Shown: positions 48,144 to 61,239 of the stretch, piece by piece | Layout: each line of letters starts with the position of its first letter | Position numbering within the stretch: position 1 is the stretch's first letter | DNA from: Monosporascus cannonballus | Lineage: Eukaryota > Ascomycota > Sordariomycetes > Xylariales | Reading direction: 5' to 3' | Length of the DNA stretch: 64,000 nt | Assembly (NCBI GenBank): GCA_004154925.1 | Contig: QJNS01000088.1 | Coordinates: 186,001 to 250,000 of the forward strand | Program-made: the position numbers and the translations under genes | The notes under the pieces: generated by a model | Told to the model about the DNA's origin: nothing | Seen by the model: the letters and a program-made list of their open reading frames with translations, nothing else | Databases searched by the model: none

Positions 48144-49499
48144 TTAAGCCTTCTTAGGACGGCCACGCCTGGACTTAGTGGGAGCGGGATCGACGGCGGT
48201 ATCGTTATCACCCTCGTCCACAGCTGCAGTCTTGGTGGATTTGCGACCGCGTCTACCCTTGGCGTTGGGAGCAGGCTCGGGTTCGGGCTCAGGCTCATAT
48301 TCAGGCTCATCAGCCTCTTCCTCCTCGGTCTCGACTTCATCATCATCATCGGCCGAAGGTGCGGGAGCTTTCTTGACCGCCTTCCTGCCGCGCGGCTTCT
48401 TGACGGGAGCTACCCCCTGAGGCTCGTCCTCGTCCTCCTCCGCAGCTGCCTTGGACTTGCGGCCGCCCTTAGCCTTTGTCTTAGAAAGCTGAGGTTGGAC
48501 CTCCTCATCATCGTCGTCACCGACAGCTGATTTGGACTTGCGACCATCCCTGGCTTTCTTCTTAGCAGGTCGGGCCTCTTCTTCATCATCGTCGTCCTCG
48601 GCTGCCTTCTTGCGGCCTCGCTTAGCAGGCTTCTTCTTAGGCGCGTCGTCCTCTTCAGCGGCCTAAGCCAAGTGTAAGTAACGAGGGCGGCAAATTGCTT
48701 GGTATATTGAAGCTACACTCACGTCGTCATCCTTGGCCTTCGGTTTCTTGGCGCGGCCGCGGATAGCCTTCTGGCCAGGCTTGTTGAACTCCGGGTCCTT
48801 TATGACATTAGTCAGTGCTTTACCAATGGATTAGCTGAATGATACTTACGCCGTTGAAGTCCTCTGGATCAATGTGTCCTTGGGTGACGACACGTCGAAT
48901 CTTCTCTTGTACATCCGGATGGTCACTTTCGAGGGTTAGTAAAGGTGAAGTTTACGGAACGCGTACGAAGAAGTAACTTACTCTAGTTCGTCATAGCCAT
49001 CGAGCATATTCCAGTCATAATCACCATCGGCATTCTTGATGCTTTCCTGGATGTTGGAAATGGTGAAGCCGGACACACAGCCCCTGTTTTCTAGTTAGCC
49101 AAATCCCTCTCGCACCATGGGCAAGAGAGAGGACTACCAGTGTCTCCATCGCCAGGAACCGTGCTCGCCGCCGGGCATGGTGACCCAAGCGCCGAGTCTG
49201 AGTTCACCTTTGGCGATCTTCGCGGCGGCGTTCTTGCATACGCCATCTTGGCAACCGGCGCGGTTATTTTTCGACAGCTCTGCGAGACTTGTCAGCAATG
49301 TTCCAATTTCAAGGTTTGAGTAGACTCTTGGGGAAAAAAAATGTATTGTAAAGAGGCGAGGAAGATCTACGCGTAAGCCATCTGGCTTCCAGTGGATGAC
49401 GTCAAATCTGGTGGCGGCAAGTCTACCAGGCTTCCGCAGGGGAAGACAAAAGGTGAAAAACAAATTAAAAAAATGACACTTACCAATCCGATAAGACAT
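48144..49499 (-). CDS. PARP-type zinc-finger protein with acidic/AT-hook-like tail
   Basis: Six exons (49484-49499, 49138-49279, 48982-49083, 48850-48925, 48723-48797, 48144-48662) give 309 residues. The tiny first exon encodes MSYRI; splicing at TCGCAG/AG gives MSYRIELSKNNRAGCQDGVC, which starts a PARP-type zinc finger. Its ligands are visible: the two Cys of CQDGVC, then His and Cys in WRWRHWGC. The pattern is C-X2-C...H-X2-C and binds DNA breaks in PARP1. A conserved segment follows (YDELDDHPDVQEKIRRVVTQ, GHIDPEDFNG). The tail is low-complexity, with alternating Asp/Glu runs and basic GRK/RGRPKK motifs that resemble AT-hooks. No PARP catalytic domain is present. Such stand-alone finger proteins occur across ascomycetes, and a nuclear DNA-binding role is inferred. 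Introns 49280-49483, 49084-49137, 48926-48981, 48798-48849 and 48663-48722 all have GT/AG ends, several with CTAAC or CTGAC branches. Confidence 0.85.
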
Positions 49500-50419
49500 C
49501 TCGTCTGAACTGCAGAAAAGTAGCTGTCGGATACCTGTGAGTGTGCAGTGCTGAAATTGGTGGGTGTCGTAGACGGGAGATTGGGGAAGTGGGTGTAGAG
49601 GTACGTTGGGGTACCATGTGTTAGGTGATCCAGCAGAGATGCAGAAGATGGCTGGCGCAGATGAGATGAATGTAGGATGGATTTGACCACTGCAGCGGGA
49701 ACACTAGGAATAAATGCAATTTCCTATGTCGAAAACAGACTTCAGGAAGCAGAGACGCCTCAGTATCAGACAAATACCCTATGCAAGCGTTCAAATTCTC
49801 AAAGGTGAAATAGAAAGTGAGGTGCGGAAGAAAGCAGTCCAAGCTGTTTGAGGATGAGACGCGTGGGACAGGAGCGGATGGATTTCCTCAGGCAGGTTTA
49901 AAAGCGCGTCAGAGCTCCCGCCACTCTCACTCTTTTGTAGGGAATTTTCTAGCTCTAAGGCGGCAGCTCCGGGCCACCACCACCCCCTACTAATTGCAAT
50001 CTTTAGAAGGTGCAAAGAAAACACGGACTTTCCTGCTGTGCTACCCACCTCAACTTTCCATAATTTCTTGTTTTCACTTCTAATTTGAGATAGGCTAGTA
50101 TCAACAGGGACAAAGTGTCAATTACCATCGCGATCATTTGATTTATCAGACGTTTCTTGGTCTTGTCCCGGTTCGGGGTCAATTTGCCATGAAGCCCAAG
50201 GGAAGAGTAGTGGTCACCCTTCGCCACCTCCAAGCTAAGGCCAAAGCGAAGCTGGTCCTCTGATCAAAACTGACTCTATCATTATTCGTCTAATCATAAA
50301 CACCTACACAGCTGCCAAAATATACAGCTACACATACGCCACCAACTAAGTCCGTTGCTAGTCGCTTTTGATCATGGTTTCCCCTACTCAAGTTTGCGTT
50401 CCATCGGGTGCTTGACTCC
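49500..50419. other. Intergenic between the zinc-finger gene and ATR
   Basis: No recognisable gene. Minus-strand frames at 49621-50233 have no domain. This stretch should contain the promoter of the zinc-finger gene (just right of 49499) and the 3' untranslated region of the ATR gene (left of 50420). Confidence 0.45.
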
Positions 50420-53400
50420 TCATAAGAAAGGACACCACCCGATATACATGGCTGCGAGATTTCTCGGGTTGACAGCCTGCTTGATGAGTTCCTCCACCTG
50501 TCCCTCCACGCCCAGAGGTATGCTCTCGTCGGGCAGCAAGCCCCTGACCTTGCGTCTGATATTATCCACAACACTTTGGGGATTGAGCCTCACCACCTCG
50601 TGCTTCCTCTTCTTGTCCCGCTGCAGGTCCAGCGTCGGGTCGTAGATGAACGCCTCGAGGATCGTCATAAGCGTCTCCTCCTGCTGTCTGAGGATGCTCA
50701 ACGTCAATTCCGAGCACTTCCGGAAGGGTCCCTCGTAGCCGTGGATGCCCATGGCTGCTACCATGTTGTGAGTCAGGCGGAAAGGGACCCTCTCGGGTTG
50801 TGCAAACGTGAGGCCCTTGTCGAATAGACAGTTGAAATCTACATGAAAAATGCCGCCGTTTCCTTCTTCCAGTAGAACATTCTCGCCGTGCCGGTCACCA
50901 AGCCCCAGGATCGTACCCACCATGGACATGACAGCGCAAGACCTGGTGTATCTGAGCCTTGCCGCGAACCAAGCCGTGGGGTTGGGGAACTGCGAGATGA
51001 ACCACTGTGGAAGTACCGGTGGGAACGTCCCAAGGACGCCCTCCGTGAAGATCTTGATGTTCTTGTCGCCGGTAGCCGCGTCTCTCATCATCGTCGCGAG
51101 ATGGCTGTAGTTAGGGACAACCCCTTTCGATCGATAGATGCTAAGAAGGATATCCCGTAGCGTCTTGAGACCCTCGACCCATTCGATGATACCACACTCC
51201 TCGTTCAGAGGAGTGACCGCGTACGTTCTGATATACAACTGCCTCCTGCTAGATTCCGCATCTCGCTTGAGAGACCGGTTGATCATGCCATTAAATTCCA
51301 TGAGACGCTGATCTGTCCGTAGATCGTCCTTCGGCTTGATGAGGAGCCCATAGTTGATGCCATTGGACCCACGGGCGATGAGTTTTCGCGGCTTTGCCAG
51401 AGATCCCAGCACCAAGACTTCGTCCAGGAAACAGTCAATCGTTATGACATCCCGCGAAAATGCCTTGTGTTTCTTCACGTTGTCGGTGAGCGTGGGCAGC
51501 GTGGCCGTCAGACAAGCTTCGATTGGAACAACTAGCGGACACGGCGTGCATTTATGGTTGAATCCCAGATCCCGTGTGATGCTCGCTATGGTAGTCCTGT
51601 TGCTTTGGAAATCTCCGTTGTTGCAAGCCATGAGTAATTGGTCCGCGAGTTTCTCACCCATCCGCAATATTGATTTGAGATCGAAGGACCCGTTCTCCAC
51701 CTTCTTGCTCGCGCCCCTTAGTCGCTGCAGGATCTGTTGCCCTCGAGTCCTACGCTCGGAGGTGGCTTGTTTGGAAGTCATAATAGCGAACAAGCTCCAT
51801 AGCGCTTGCCTAGGATGCGCTTCCACCACTTTCAAAATGATTTCTTGCAAGAGCATGAACACCTCCGGATTGGGATGCGCAATACGCGCCACAAGCTGAG
51901 GCAGCGCAGTATAGAAGATGTACGCAGGCAGGCGATTGATGTATTTGTTTAGGTACTTGTGAAGTGAGTCCAAAAGTGTTTTGCGGCGATGGTAGAGCTC
52001 ACGCGAAAGTGAGACCCTGCCTTCAGGAGCCTTGTCGAGCTGGGCCCCCATTTCCAACCAGAGGGTGAGAATGCGTGGAAGAGTCTGATACAGGTATTTG
52101 GTTCCGTAATTGAGAGATCGAATGTAATTCTCGATCACAAGTTTCGCCGTCTCCCCGCTGAGGTACTGTTCGCTTTGATCCTCCATCTTCAGTGACTTCT
52201 CAGATTCGAGCACCTTTTTGTAATGCCTGCCAAGATAATAATGACCCTTCTCCCAAGTGGCGTAGCTCTTTGGGACGTTTTGATATTGTTGTCGCAACGC
52301 GGACGCATGGGTCTGGCCTGCGTTATCAAGCCACTTCGCAAGGAGTAAATGAGCCCGTGCTGTAAGCATGCTTTGCTGCGACTCGAGGTTCTTCTCCGAC
52401 GAGTCGTGTTCGGCAAAGCTTCCATTGGTGAAAGAGGTGCTAGCAATAGCCCCCTGAAGAGTCTGGATGGCTTTCCTACTATGGCCCTCTTTCCATAGGA
52501 GGCGGGCGTTCTCAATCGTAGCAGAACCATCACCGAGCTCTGAGGCGTGCAGCACGGCATTAAAGGATTGATGCATGGAATTAACTTTCCTCGCCAGGCG
52601 GGCGCTCGCAAGCCACAGGGCGGAGATATCCAGGTCACTAAACTTTGGTCTGATCAAGTTAGCATTTGAGACACACTACAACCAGCAAAGACATACCTCA
52701 TTAGCTCCATCGCAGCGCGCCTGATGCCTAATACATATTGCTTGTCATTGACATAGGAGCCAAGGACTTCGAGACGCCGATTGAGAGATTTAAGGGTCTC
52801 TTGGAGGTGTTGGGTCTCATCGTTGTTGATGCCAGCAATTAGTTCAAGATCTGTCAATACGTGGCATTTGAGCAATGGTTCGTGGCATGTCTGAAGAGAC
52901 GAGGTGGCAGAGAATGTCATGGAAGAGGCCACTCTCTCGCGCAGAATTTTCATCTCCTTGACGAAGGATTTTGTCCAGCCTTGTTGTAGGTAGAGCAGAG
53001 CTTGAGCAATAGACACGTTGAAATTTTCGGTGTGATCTCCTTGGTACTTGGAGATAAATTTGCGCATCGTTTGCCATCTTCCAGTCGCCCAGGACGCTTC
53101 AACAGCATACGGCACTATCCGATTGATGGTCGTGACACCAGTGTGCTTCTCAATACCTTCAACATAATTCAAAAGGACATCTGCCCGACCGTTAGCAGTG
53201 GTGCTACCCAGGATAGACAATAACCTACCATGCTGTCCTGATTCTTTTAGGCACGTCAAGAGATCAATCTGGACGTCGATGTTGTCAGGATTCTCCGCAA
53301 GCTTAATCTCGTACCAAGTTTGGGCTGCTGTCCATCGCCCAGCTTTCCGATGACTCAAAATTTGCTGGTTAATATCGAGGACATGAAGGTGGGCAGAGAT

Positions 53401-56400
53401 CCCCTCGAGACCATCGGGCTCATCAATCTGCGTGTAAATATCTTGCAGCCTCTGCAGTAATCGGTCCTTCTCGTCCACGTCCGCGTTGTTGCCCTCGACC
53501 TGTCGGATATGCTGTTCTAGATGGAAGAGAGCTCTCGAATATGCTTGGCAGTCCACTGCTCTTTGGGATATCAGTTCAGCAGGGATGGAGTCGAGAATAT
53601 CCTGAGCCTTCTGTATGGCAGTGACGTCCCTAGGGCTCAGGTTCGGCTGGGATTTCTTAGCCTGAATCCACCGACTAGCATAGTCGAGGACACGGAACAC
53701 GGCCTATAGTCGTAAGCAACGTATTAAACCCAATAATTCCCTTTTGATAGACGCACCTCACAGTACAGCTTCTTATCCTCTTTCTCTGCGTAGTTCGCCT
53801 CTTGTGATAGTTCGTGTTGAAGAACGCTGAGCAGCTCATGAAGGACGTTATTGCGTACTTCTCCTGTAGTGGTTTCGCCAATGACTATGTGAAGTACTAG
53901 GTAAGGGAGAAGGAACTCGGCAATTGAAAGATCTTTGACCCGAATCACCCGACATAGGGGTTCAAAGATTAGCGAAGCGAAACCGTTTTGGGGCCTTCGA
54001 AGCAAGTCGAGCGTAAAGGTTCGGATCCAGTTCCCATAAATTTTACCAGGTCGGAAGATCGGGTATTCCGTTGGCTGCTGGGGCATAGGGGCGAGGACGT
54101 ATCGGGAGGAGAGGAAGGGCGTGAGGACTTCTCTAGCCCCTTCAGATATCGAAAGCCATTTCCGATAGATAGGCTCGGCATCTCTGGTGCCGGCTAGCTT
54201 GATGGCAGATGTGATATCACACCTCTCGAGAAGTTCTTGCATTACATACGACAAGTATCCTTGCAGCTTAGTGTCTGTGGCCGAGAGAAACGACTTGACT
54301 AAGACCTCTTCCAATAAAAAGACTACAAAGTCTGTTGATTCGCTCGACTCCTCGAAATTGCTTCTGACTACAATCTGTCTCTCGGCTCGAACTGTATCCA
54401 CGCGGTTGGGGTCCAAACACCCCATCAGGCCAATGCACTGCGTACAGAGGCTGCTGATCTCTTCATGGACCCCGTTGTACTTCGAGGCGCAGTTGAGCAG
54501 CGCGCGGGCGAGAGTCGGAACGACAGAGTCAGGCTGCTCACTCACGGCCGACGCCTGGAGGTAGCCTTGCTGTTTCTGGAGATAAGACGCGAGCTCTCTC
54601 AGAGCCTGGAGGACGACGCCAGCATTTTCATGACTTATCCTCTCGCTCAAGAGGAAGAATGCTGTACGATTATCAACGGGTTTACGAAGCGTGCTTAGCT
54701 TTGCTTCCACATCCGCTAACCCGTTGATGTGGCTAAAGGACGGTAGCTTGCTGATGACGTCCTCTAGGATTGCTCTTTCCTGGTTCAGCAAGGTCTCAAT
54801 TAAATGCCGTGATAAGTCCTGCGTTGCAGTTTCAAAGGAGGTCCAGTAATGACTGATGAGAAAGAATGTTGTCTCGATTAGCACTTCAACGTCCTCCTCT
54901 TCGAGATGCAGAAGCATGGCAGCCCAACAGGAGAACGCAGAAGAGCGAAGCTCATCATCTGACATGGCTGCCAAGAGGCAGGCGGACATCTATCGTCCGT
55001 CAGCTTCTGTGAACCAAGATTAAAACGTTGGACCTACTTGGGGGCGAGCAATTCGTATGTAGCTTTTGCCTATTTTTATCATTTCCTCCATTGCTTTGAT
55101 GCAGCGTTTCCGTTCTTGTATTGGATAATGGATCCCCGACGTATCGTTAATGACGTCGGTCAGTCGAGCCATCAAGCCCAAGGCATGTTGCTGAAGGAAC
55201 CGGCCAGTCGCGTGTGATTTCTTTTGCTTCGCCTCTCCAAAAGCAGCAAGGATCAGGAGGGCCATCTGATTTAAGGCGCCCCGTATCTTGAGAAATCATT
55301 AGCACCAACAGGAACAGAAAGAAAGGAAGTAGACATAGGGGGACTTACATGAGGCTTATGAATCTCGTCTGCATCACCAGCAGCTTTCAAGAGTTCCAAT
55401 GTAGTGATCAGTGGCTCCATCTGGAGGAGCTCCACAAGGGATAGGCCATCAAAATGAGAAGATATCTGGCGGAGTAACGTCATAGAATACTCCTGCACGT
55501 CTGATACTTCCTGTACTAGGAGAAGAGCAAGTATAGGACCGAGATTAGCGTTGTCAAGACATGGCTGCCAAGGTTCTTCCTCCCCCCGTGCTTCTGCAAT
55601 CTTTTGAATGACGTCTCGCCTTTTCGTCAATACTAGCCAAGGCATGGCATGACCGTGGATGTAGAGAATTAGATCCTGAATGTTCATCGACATCAGTTCC
55701 GCCAGGATACGAATCAGCTTTGGCTGTGTAACGCAGTCTTTGACCGCAGAAAAGGCGAGGGATCTCCAGAACGGTTCGAGCAGTTGGCGAGGGGTTATCT
55801 GCCGACACTGGGCGAGGTTCATAATCTCCATAGAGTCAGCATCCTATAGTTAACAGGTGGGAACACAATGATATACCTCTGTGAAAGCTGTGGCAGAAGT
55901 AATGACGCTTGCTTGCCCTAAATACTCCACAAGTTTGATAAGAACGAGGTTAAGCTGGTCCTCAGTTACGACGCTAGTATGGCATAGAATATCAGCTAGG
56001 CTTTCAGGAGAGTGCGATGGGACCAGCAATACCTTCCGATCTGGGACCAGGCCATGATGCACGTCTCCGTCAAGTGCGGTTGATTTTGCTCAGAGAGTGA
56101 GCGGAGCAACTTCAGAACAATAGTCCGGTTTTTGTAGATGGTGTCAGACGTATCTGTACTCATCTCGCTCAAGAAGACGGCAAGCGTCCGACTGTGAAAA
56201 TGGTCAGTTCATATCTTCGTGCAATGGAGTTCCGTATATTACCCTGACGCAATGCGCAACTCCCTTACCGAGCTCTGTAACGACTTCCAGCACCACTGTG
56301 CTGCTACGGAAGTTTCGATATTGAGAAACTCGGGGTCGCAGCAGTGCTTGGCTAGACGCCTCAAAGCTACCATTGCAGTAACACGTGGCCGCCGTGACGC

Positions 56401-58336
56401 GGCAAAGCTCGGGAGCTGTACCAAAGAGGAGAACGATCCCAAAGCCTTCTTCTTTATTGTGGGATCAAGACAGAGGGGGTTATTGCGGCTACCCGCGACA
56501 TCGTAGCAGCGCGAGCAGTGTAGCGTCGGTGAATTCGCCTGCTTTTTGTCGGCGATCACGAGCGTATTATCTGCAGCACAACAGATGTAGCCCAAAACAT
56601 CGATGATCTGACACTGTCCACGCTCGTCCAGTTCTGAAAAGCGGGTTCTAAAGTGGTCAGCAGCGTATAGTAAGGCGCTAGGGAGAGACATACTGTAACA
56701 CGCTGTCTAGGCCTACGAGATCTTCCTTGGGCTCTATTTGCAAGATAGCATAGATATGGGAAGTAATGCGAGGTAGAGATTTCGATTCCTCCGCCACTTT
56801 CCTACGTTTGAGTTGCGGCTCGTTAGGAGCGTTTCCACCTGCCGCAATCTCCAAAGACTTCACCTGATGGCGTAGATCATCGGTAGCGAATTGGTCAGGC
56901 TGTAGAGTTGACCCCAACGATGTGGGCGCAGGATCAACAGTTACCCTTCGAAGGAGCTCCAAACATTTCTGGAGCACCATTAGTAACCACCCGTGACGCA
57001 CAACGTAAAGCGCTTACCGGTAAGTCGTTCCTAGCAATAGCCGCGTCGTCATGAACCTGCTGCTTTTCCAGAGCTGGTAATAATTGTGATCCGACTAGCC
57101 GTGACAGGGGCTTCGAATACAAACAGGCATCAGCAATCTTGACAAGTGCTTTGCAGAGCAGTGGACCGTCAACACCCCCTTGGTCCTCGGCGATATTCTC
57201 CGTGTGATGATTGGACAGTTCAACGCAAATTATCACCAACACGATCAGAGCTTTCTCCTGCACTAGAGGATCCGCAATGCTCATGTTCGAAACTGTTCCT
57301 AAGATTTGCAGGGTGTTCTGTAGGAGAAGCGGCAGGCAGCTAGGAGATAGACGGCGGCATTGTTGCTGAGCCTCGTGTAAGGAAAGGTATGCATCCAGAA
57401 GCGATGGTATGTACTCTTGGAAAGGCGACATGTGAGATCCGGGAACACGGCGAGCGAAAGGAAGTGTCATAATGGACAAGAGGCCAGTGGCATGCTGGAA
57501 CGCCTGTGATGCTAGCGGCAATGTGTACGTGCATTGATGCTGCAACAGCTGCGAGTCGTCACTTCCAATTTTCTCAAGAAACGAGTCTGTTGGCAATCGG
57601 AGTCCTATGGACAAGTCTTTGTTCGCGGAGGAAGCCTTGATATCTACCAACCGAGAGCATATAGCTTATAGGATCTCAGTTAGGAGCATCATCCCGGGCC
57701 TCGGACAGGTAGGTACTCACTTGTAAAATTGACTTTTAGGTAGTCTAGGAACTGGGGTATAAATGGCCACAAAGCAGTGCTCCGGCATGCGACGGAGAAT
57801 ACAGTCTCGAAAAACGGCTCGATAGCGGCTGCCAAGTCAACAGAGCTATTGTACCCGAGCATCTTGAGGACCTTCGGGAATATCCATATCCAGAGCGGCT
57901 CTTTGCCTCTAAAGAGGAAACGACCAGGGTCCGAGGTAGCAAGGAGGACCTCGGGGGTCTCGGCGACGGCAACCTTCAAGAAATTGATTGCCCCTAGCGC
58001 CTCCGACCGAAGATGCACCGTATCGGCAAATGGGTCATCCCATCTGAGGCCTTCCAATGTGACGCGAGCATAGACATATATGAGCATGTGATTATGCCCG
58101 ACACGCTCTTCTTGGGTTTTCAAGTTGTCGGGCTCATCCTTGACTCTCTCAATGATGCCAATGAGTTTGCTTAGTTCCGCAGTCTCATCTGGACGCGAAG
58201 ATCTCGTTGACGCTGAGATGTTCTCCACGAGCTGTGCAGCTAACGTGGAAGGCGGGGGCTGACCATGGTGGGTGGAACCGTTGGTGAAGTTCTCGCGACC
58301 CTGAGGTCCTGGTCTTCCATAGGACGTCGGCGGCAT
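50420..58336 (-). CDS. mec1: ATR/Mec1 checkpoint kinase (UvsB/MUS-9 orthologue)
   Basis: Eleven exons: 57721-58336, 57018-57664, 56694-56968, 56243-56647, 56033-56191, 55877-55973, 55349-55825, 55038-55286, 53757-54989, 52697-53703, 50420-52649. They join in frame to 2464 residues. This is the PI3-kinase-like protein kinase that, with its ATRIP/Ddc2 partner, senses RPA-coated single-stranded DNA and activates the replication and DNA-damage checkpoint. Most of the chain is helical HEAT-type sequence, then a FAT region. The kinase domain near residues 2100-2400 has the catalytic loop GDRHGENVLL (Asp about 2307) and the DFN metal-binding motif in IFHVDFNCLFDKG (Asp about 2326). The protein ends in a FATC domain (QAVNPRNLAAMYIGWCPFL). 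Every join restores sensible residues, for example EELM/RPKFSDLDISAL across 52650-52696. For 55826-55876, I preferred the 51-nt intron to a 33-nt alternative. No frame damage is seen. Confidence 0.94.
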
Positions 58337-58900
58337 TGTCCACTCGCGATGCTCATCCTCTCTATGGCTGCAACAGAATTACAGCATGAGCAATAATCCA
58401 GCATGCAGCATAGCTATTTCTGTCTGGATCCGAATGCTACTGTTGGTCACATCCACCGCCGGGGAAGCCAATGACACGAAACTGACACGCGACCACGTGA
58501 GATCCAACGTCGGCTTTCTTTCGAGCTCCCAGAATCAATTAAAAGAGTCTGGAGCAACTAAGCAGGTACCAATGAGCATAACGTGGTCAATGCGCTTTTT
58601 GATCTGCGGCGGAACAACCTTAGGTAAGCAGCTGCTCCACAGCTGCACAAGTGGGACCATGCTTCCGATGCCCGCTAGTCGACATCATCATTCGCGTTTT
58701 ATGTCATGATCTCTTGGAACTCCGACTCCCTAACTTCTCTGAAACACGGCGTGTTAAACCAATAGATGGGATCAGTGAGTACGAGCGCTAGCACCTGATT
58801 ACAAGATTTATTGCTACACTCGTCACTCCTATCACTTCGACCCTGGATTCGCAGAGCACATCCGCGGTGGATCCATAAATTGATTCCCCGCGCATTCAAA
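58337..58900. promoter_or_regulatory. Divergent promoter of ATR (-) and COX16 (+)
   Basis: Only 564 bp separate the two start codons, so the promoters must share this stretch. Three plus-strand CCAAT boxes lie at 58468-58472, 58569-58573 and 58759-58763. The HAP/CBC complex that binds CCAAT is known to control respiratory-chain genes in fungi, which would suit COX16. A CACGTG box occurs at 58494-58499. Functional use of these sites is inferred. Confidence 0.5.
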
Positions 58901-59320
58901 ATGGCCGTATTCCAGTCCAAGAGGTATCGAACTGCCGCGGAAGCCGGCACGTTTGCCGCGAAATACCGCGCACTTTTGGCAAAGCACCCGTTCTTGCTTT
59001 TTGGGCTACCGTTCATGGCGGTCATTGTCGGCGGCTCCTTTGTCCTGACGCCCGCGACGGCAGTCCGCTACGAGAAGCACGACCGCCGTGTCCGGCAAAT
59101 GACTCGAGACGAGGAATTAGGCGTCGGCAAGGCGGGACGGAAAGTCAATATCAAAGACGAATATTATGTAAAACCCCTCTGTGGCATTCATCTACAGAAT
59201 ATTTAAGGGGTTAAGTACTAACTTAACTTGGACACGCAGAGATTGGCCGCCAAGGACCTTGATAACTGGGAGCAGAAACGTATTAAGAGACTTCCAGGGG
59301 AGCATGATGGCGTGTTGTAA
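58901..59320 (+). CDS. COX16: Cytochrome c oxidase assembly protein COX16
   Basis: Two exons (58901-59167, 59240-59320) give 115 residues. COX16 is a small mitochondrial inner-membrane protein needed for assembly of complex IV (Cox1/Cox2 maturation). The start MAVFQSKRYR is followed by KHPFLLFGLPFMAVIVGGSF, containing the single transmembrane helix, and the hallmark VLTPATAVRYEKHDRRV. Intron 59168-59239 (72 nt) starts GTAAAA, has an ACTAAC branch and ends GCAG; joining gives KDEYYRLAAKDLDNWEQKRI, which matches the family C terminus, ending GEHDGVL. An upstream in-frame Met at 58811 would add a 30-residue basic leader; I prefer 58901 by comparison with other fungal COX16 starts. It is transcribed divergently from ATR. 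Confidence 0.94.
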
Positions 59321-59924
59321 ATAGACATCATCTGCGCCTCGAAACTTAGTTGTGGTTCATCCGCAGGGATCTAGGCCAACTATCCGCGCGGCTCGCCTAG
59401 AGTGCTATCCGAGACTCGCCCGTCTCCTGTAGGTAGCCTTACGAGTCGTGCTATAACCTTGTGGAATGATTGCCGCCGAATCCCGCCCACCAGGATCTGC
59501 CGCATATTGGCGAGTCTTAAGGGCTCGGGGATCGCAGATGAAACTGGCTCCTGGGATAGAGTTCACACTAACCTCGGACCCCACCAAATGAATTACCCTA
59601 GCAATGAATACGGATTTCCACCAAAACGCGCGATATAAAAAATTTAATAATAAATTAACAAAAACGTATATGAGAAAATAAAGGCAATACACATATAAAA
59701 GACAGTATATTGCATATATGTAACTAGGTATACATTAAAAAAAATACTGAATTTGATTTTTTAAAATTAAATATATTATCAAAATTAGTATATATTTATG
59801 AAAATTAGTAAAATGTTAATTTCGTATAAATTGAAAAATTAATTAATATATTTCCATTATTTAAATACTAAATTTAAAAATTAGAAGAGCTTTCGTATTA
59901 TATACATTATAAATTATGTATACG
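59321..59924. other. COX16 3' flank grading into AT-rich DNA
   Basis: Up to about 59635 composition is ordinary and no gene is visible. From there to 59924 the sequence is strongly AT-rich without recognisable LTR ends or coding remnants, and it may be an older repeat scrap or RIP spread from element C. Confidence 0.4.
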
Positions 59925-60331
59925 TGTTATAACCCAAGCTAGCTAGGCCTGCGAGAACGGTCCAGCCAAGATTACAAAGTTACGTTAGTTCAAGGTTACG
60001 TAATCAATGCTTAACGGGTTTCAACTAAGCACGACTAAGCACGACTAAATAATATTAAATAACCGCTTAGCAAGGCTTTGCTAAATAAAGATAAACAGTA
60101 ATAAAAAATTAGAATATATATATTTATTATTTTTATAGTTTAAATAATTGCAATTTGTAATACTTATTAATAATTATCGTTTGCAATATAATATCGTTAT
60201 CCAAAGTATTTTTAGAATTATGAGACGTAATACGATTACTGTATTTATTACTTAGATTCCTATAATACTTCTGCTAACATAAACTCGTTAACTTAAGGTT
60301 TAATAATTAGTTAAACCGCCTAGCTATTATA
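59925..60331 (+). repeat. 5' LTR of element C
   Basis: 407 bp, from TGTTATAACCCAAGC to CTAGCTATTATA (the latter corresponds to CTAGCCGTCACA after C-to-T/G-to-A changes). The 3' half aligns with the B LTR (AATTATGAGACGTAATACG, ACTTAAGGTTTAATAA). The U3 half lacks B's 35-bp repeats and is distinct from both A and B, so this is a third LTR subtype. Confidence 0.86.
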
Positions 60332-61197
60332 CGTTATAAACTTTTATTTAATAATACCGTTAAACTCTAAGTAATATTTAATACTGTTAAAATATTAATT
60401 AATATTTAAGAAATCTTTATTTAATAACTTTAAATTCGAATTCGGAAACTGGAGAAAAAAAAATCTGACAAATCAAGGTTACGCCACCTGCCCAAGTTTT
60501 TTTCGCCCGTATAAAACTAAGGAAACCGGAGGTTTATAATAAAAAAAAGTAACTCTTAAACTTTTTTAATTCAGGTACGAATTTATTTTTATTTTCTAGA
60601 TTTTAGCGATTTAGCAAATTAAGTTTTAACAGTAGAAATATACTTAACGGGAAATACGGCTAATTAATTTAAGCTTATTATAAGAAATTTTCTGGAAATA
60701 AAAAGATTAAATAAAAAATTTTTTATTAATAAGATCTTTTCATTTTATACTAATTTCGAGAATAAAATGCGTAATAATTTCGGTAATCCGGATAAAAAAC
60801 GATTTGTGGCTTAGCAATTTCTGCAATTCCGACAAAAAAATCCACGTTTAAGTATGCCGTAATTTTTAAAAGCTTTACGGCTAAGGCAAAATAAAAAGAC
60901 GATAAGGTCGATATTCTTAAGGACATATTTTATAAAGAGTTAAAGAATAATATAAAAAATAAAATTATTCGGATTAAACGATTAATTACTTTAAACCGAT
61001 ATATTACAAAAGCAATTAAAATCGATAATCGACAATTTGAAAAACAATAGGAAAAAAAAGGATAATACGCTTTATATTTGGGATATAACAAGTCCAACTA
61101 AGAAAAAAAACGAAACGTACCCCTTATTTCTTACGAAACGGCGTTAAAACCTATAGAATTCGGCGCTATTTATAAATAGAACTAAAGTCAGATTAAA

Positions 61198-61239
61198 TGC
61201 TTTAATTACGGCAAAATGGAACATAAAGTTTACAAATAC
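61198..61239 (+). pseudogene. Gag zinc-knuckle remnant of element C
   Basis: The codons read CFNYGKMEHKVYKY, the same knuckle as in element B with two of the three Cys changed to Tyr by TGT/TGC to TAC transitions. Confidence 0.83.

Noticed and set aside
55844..55876. 33-nt intron in the ATR gene
   Set aside because: It is too short for a fungal intron. A 51-nt intron (55826-55876) with a CTGAC branch 13 nt from the acceptor keeps the frame and gives a cleaner protein.
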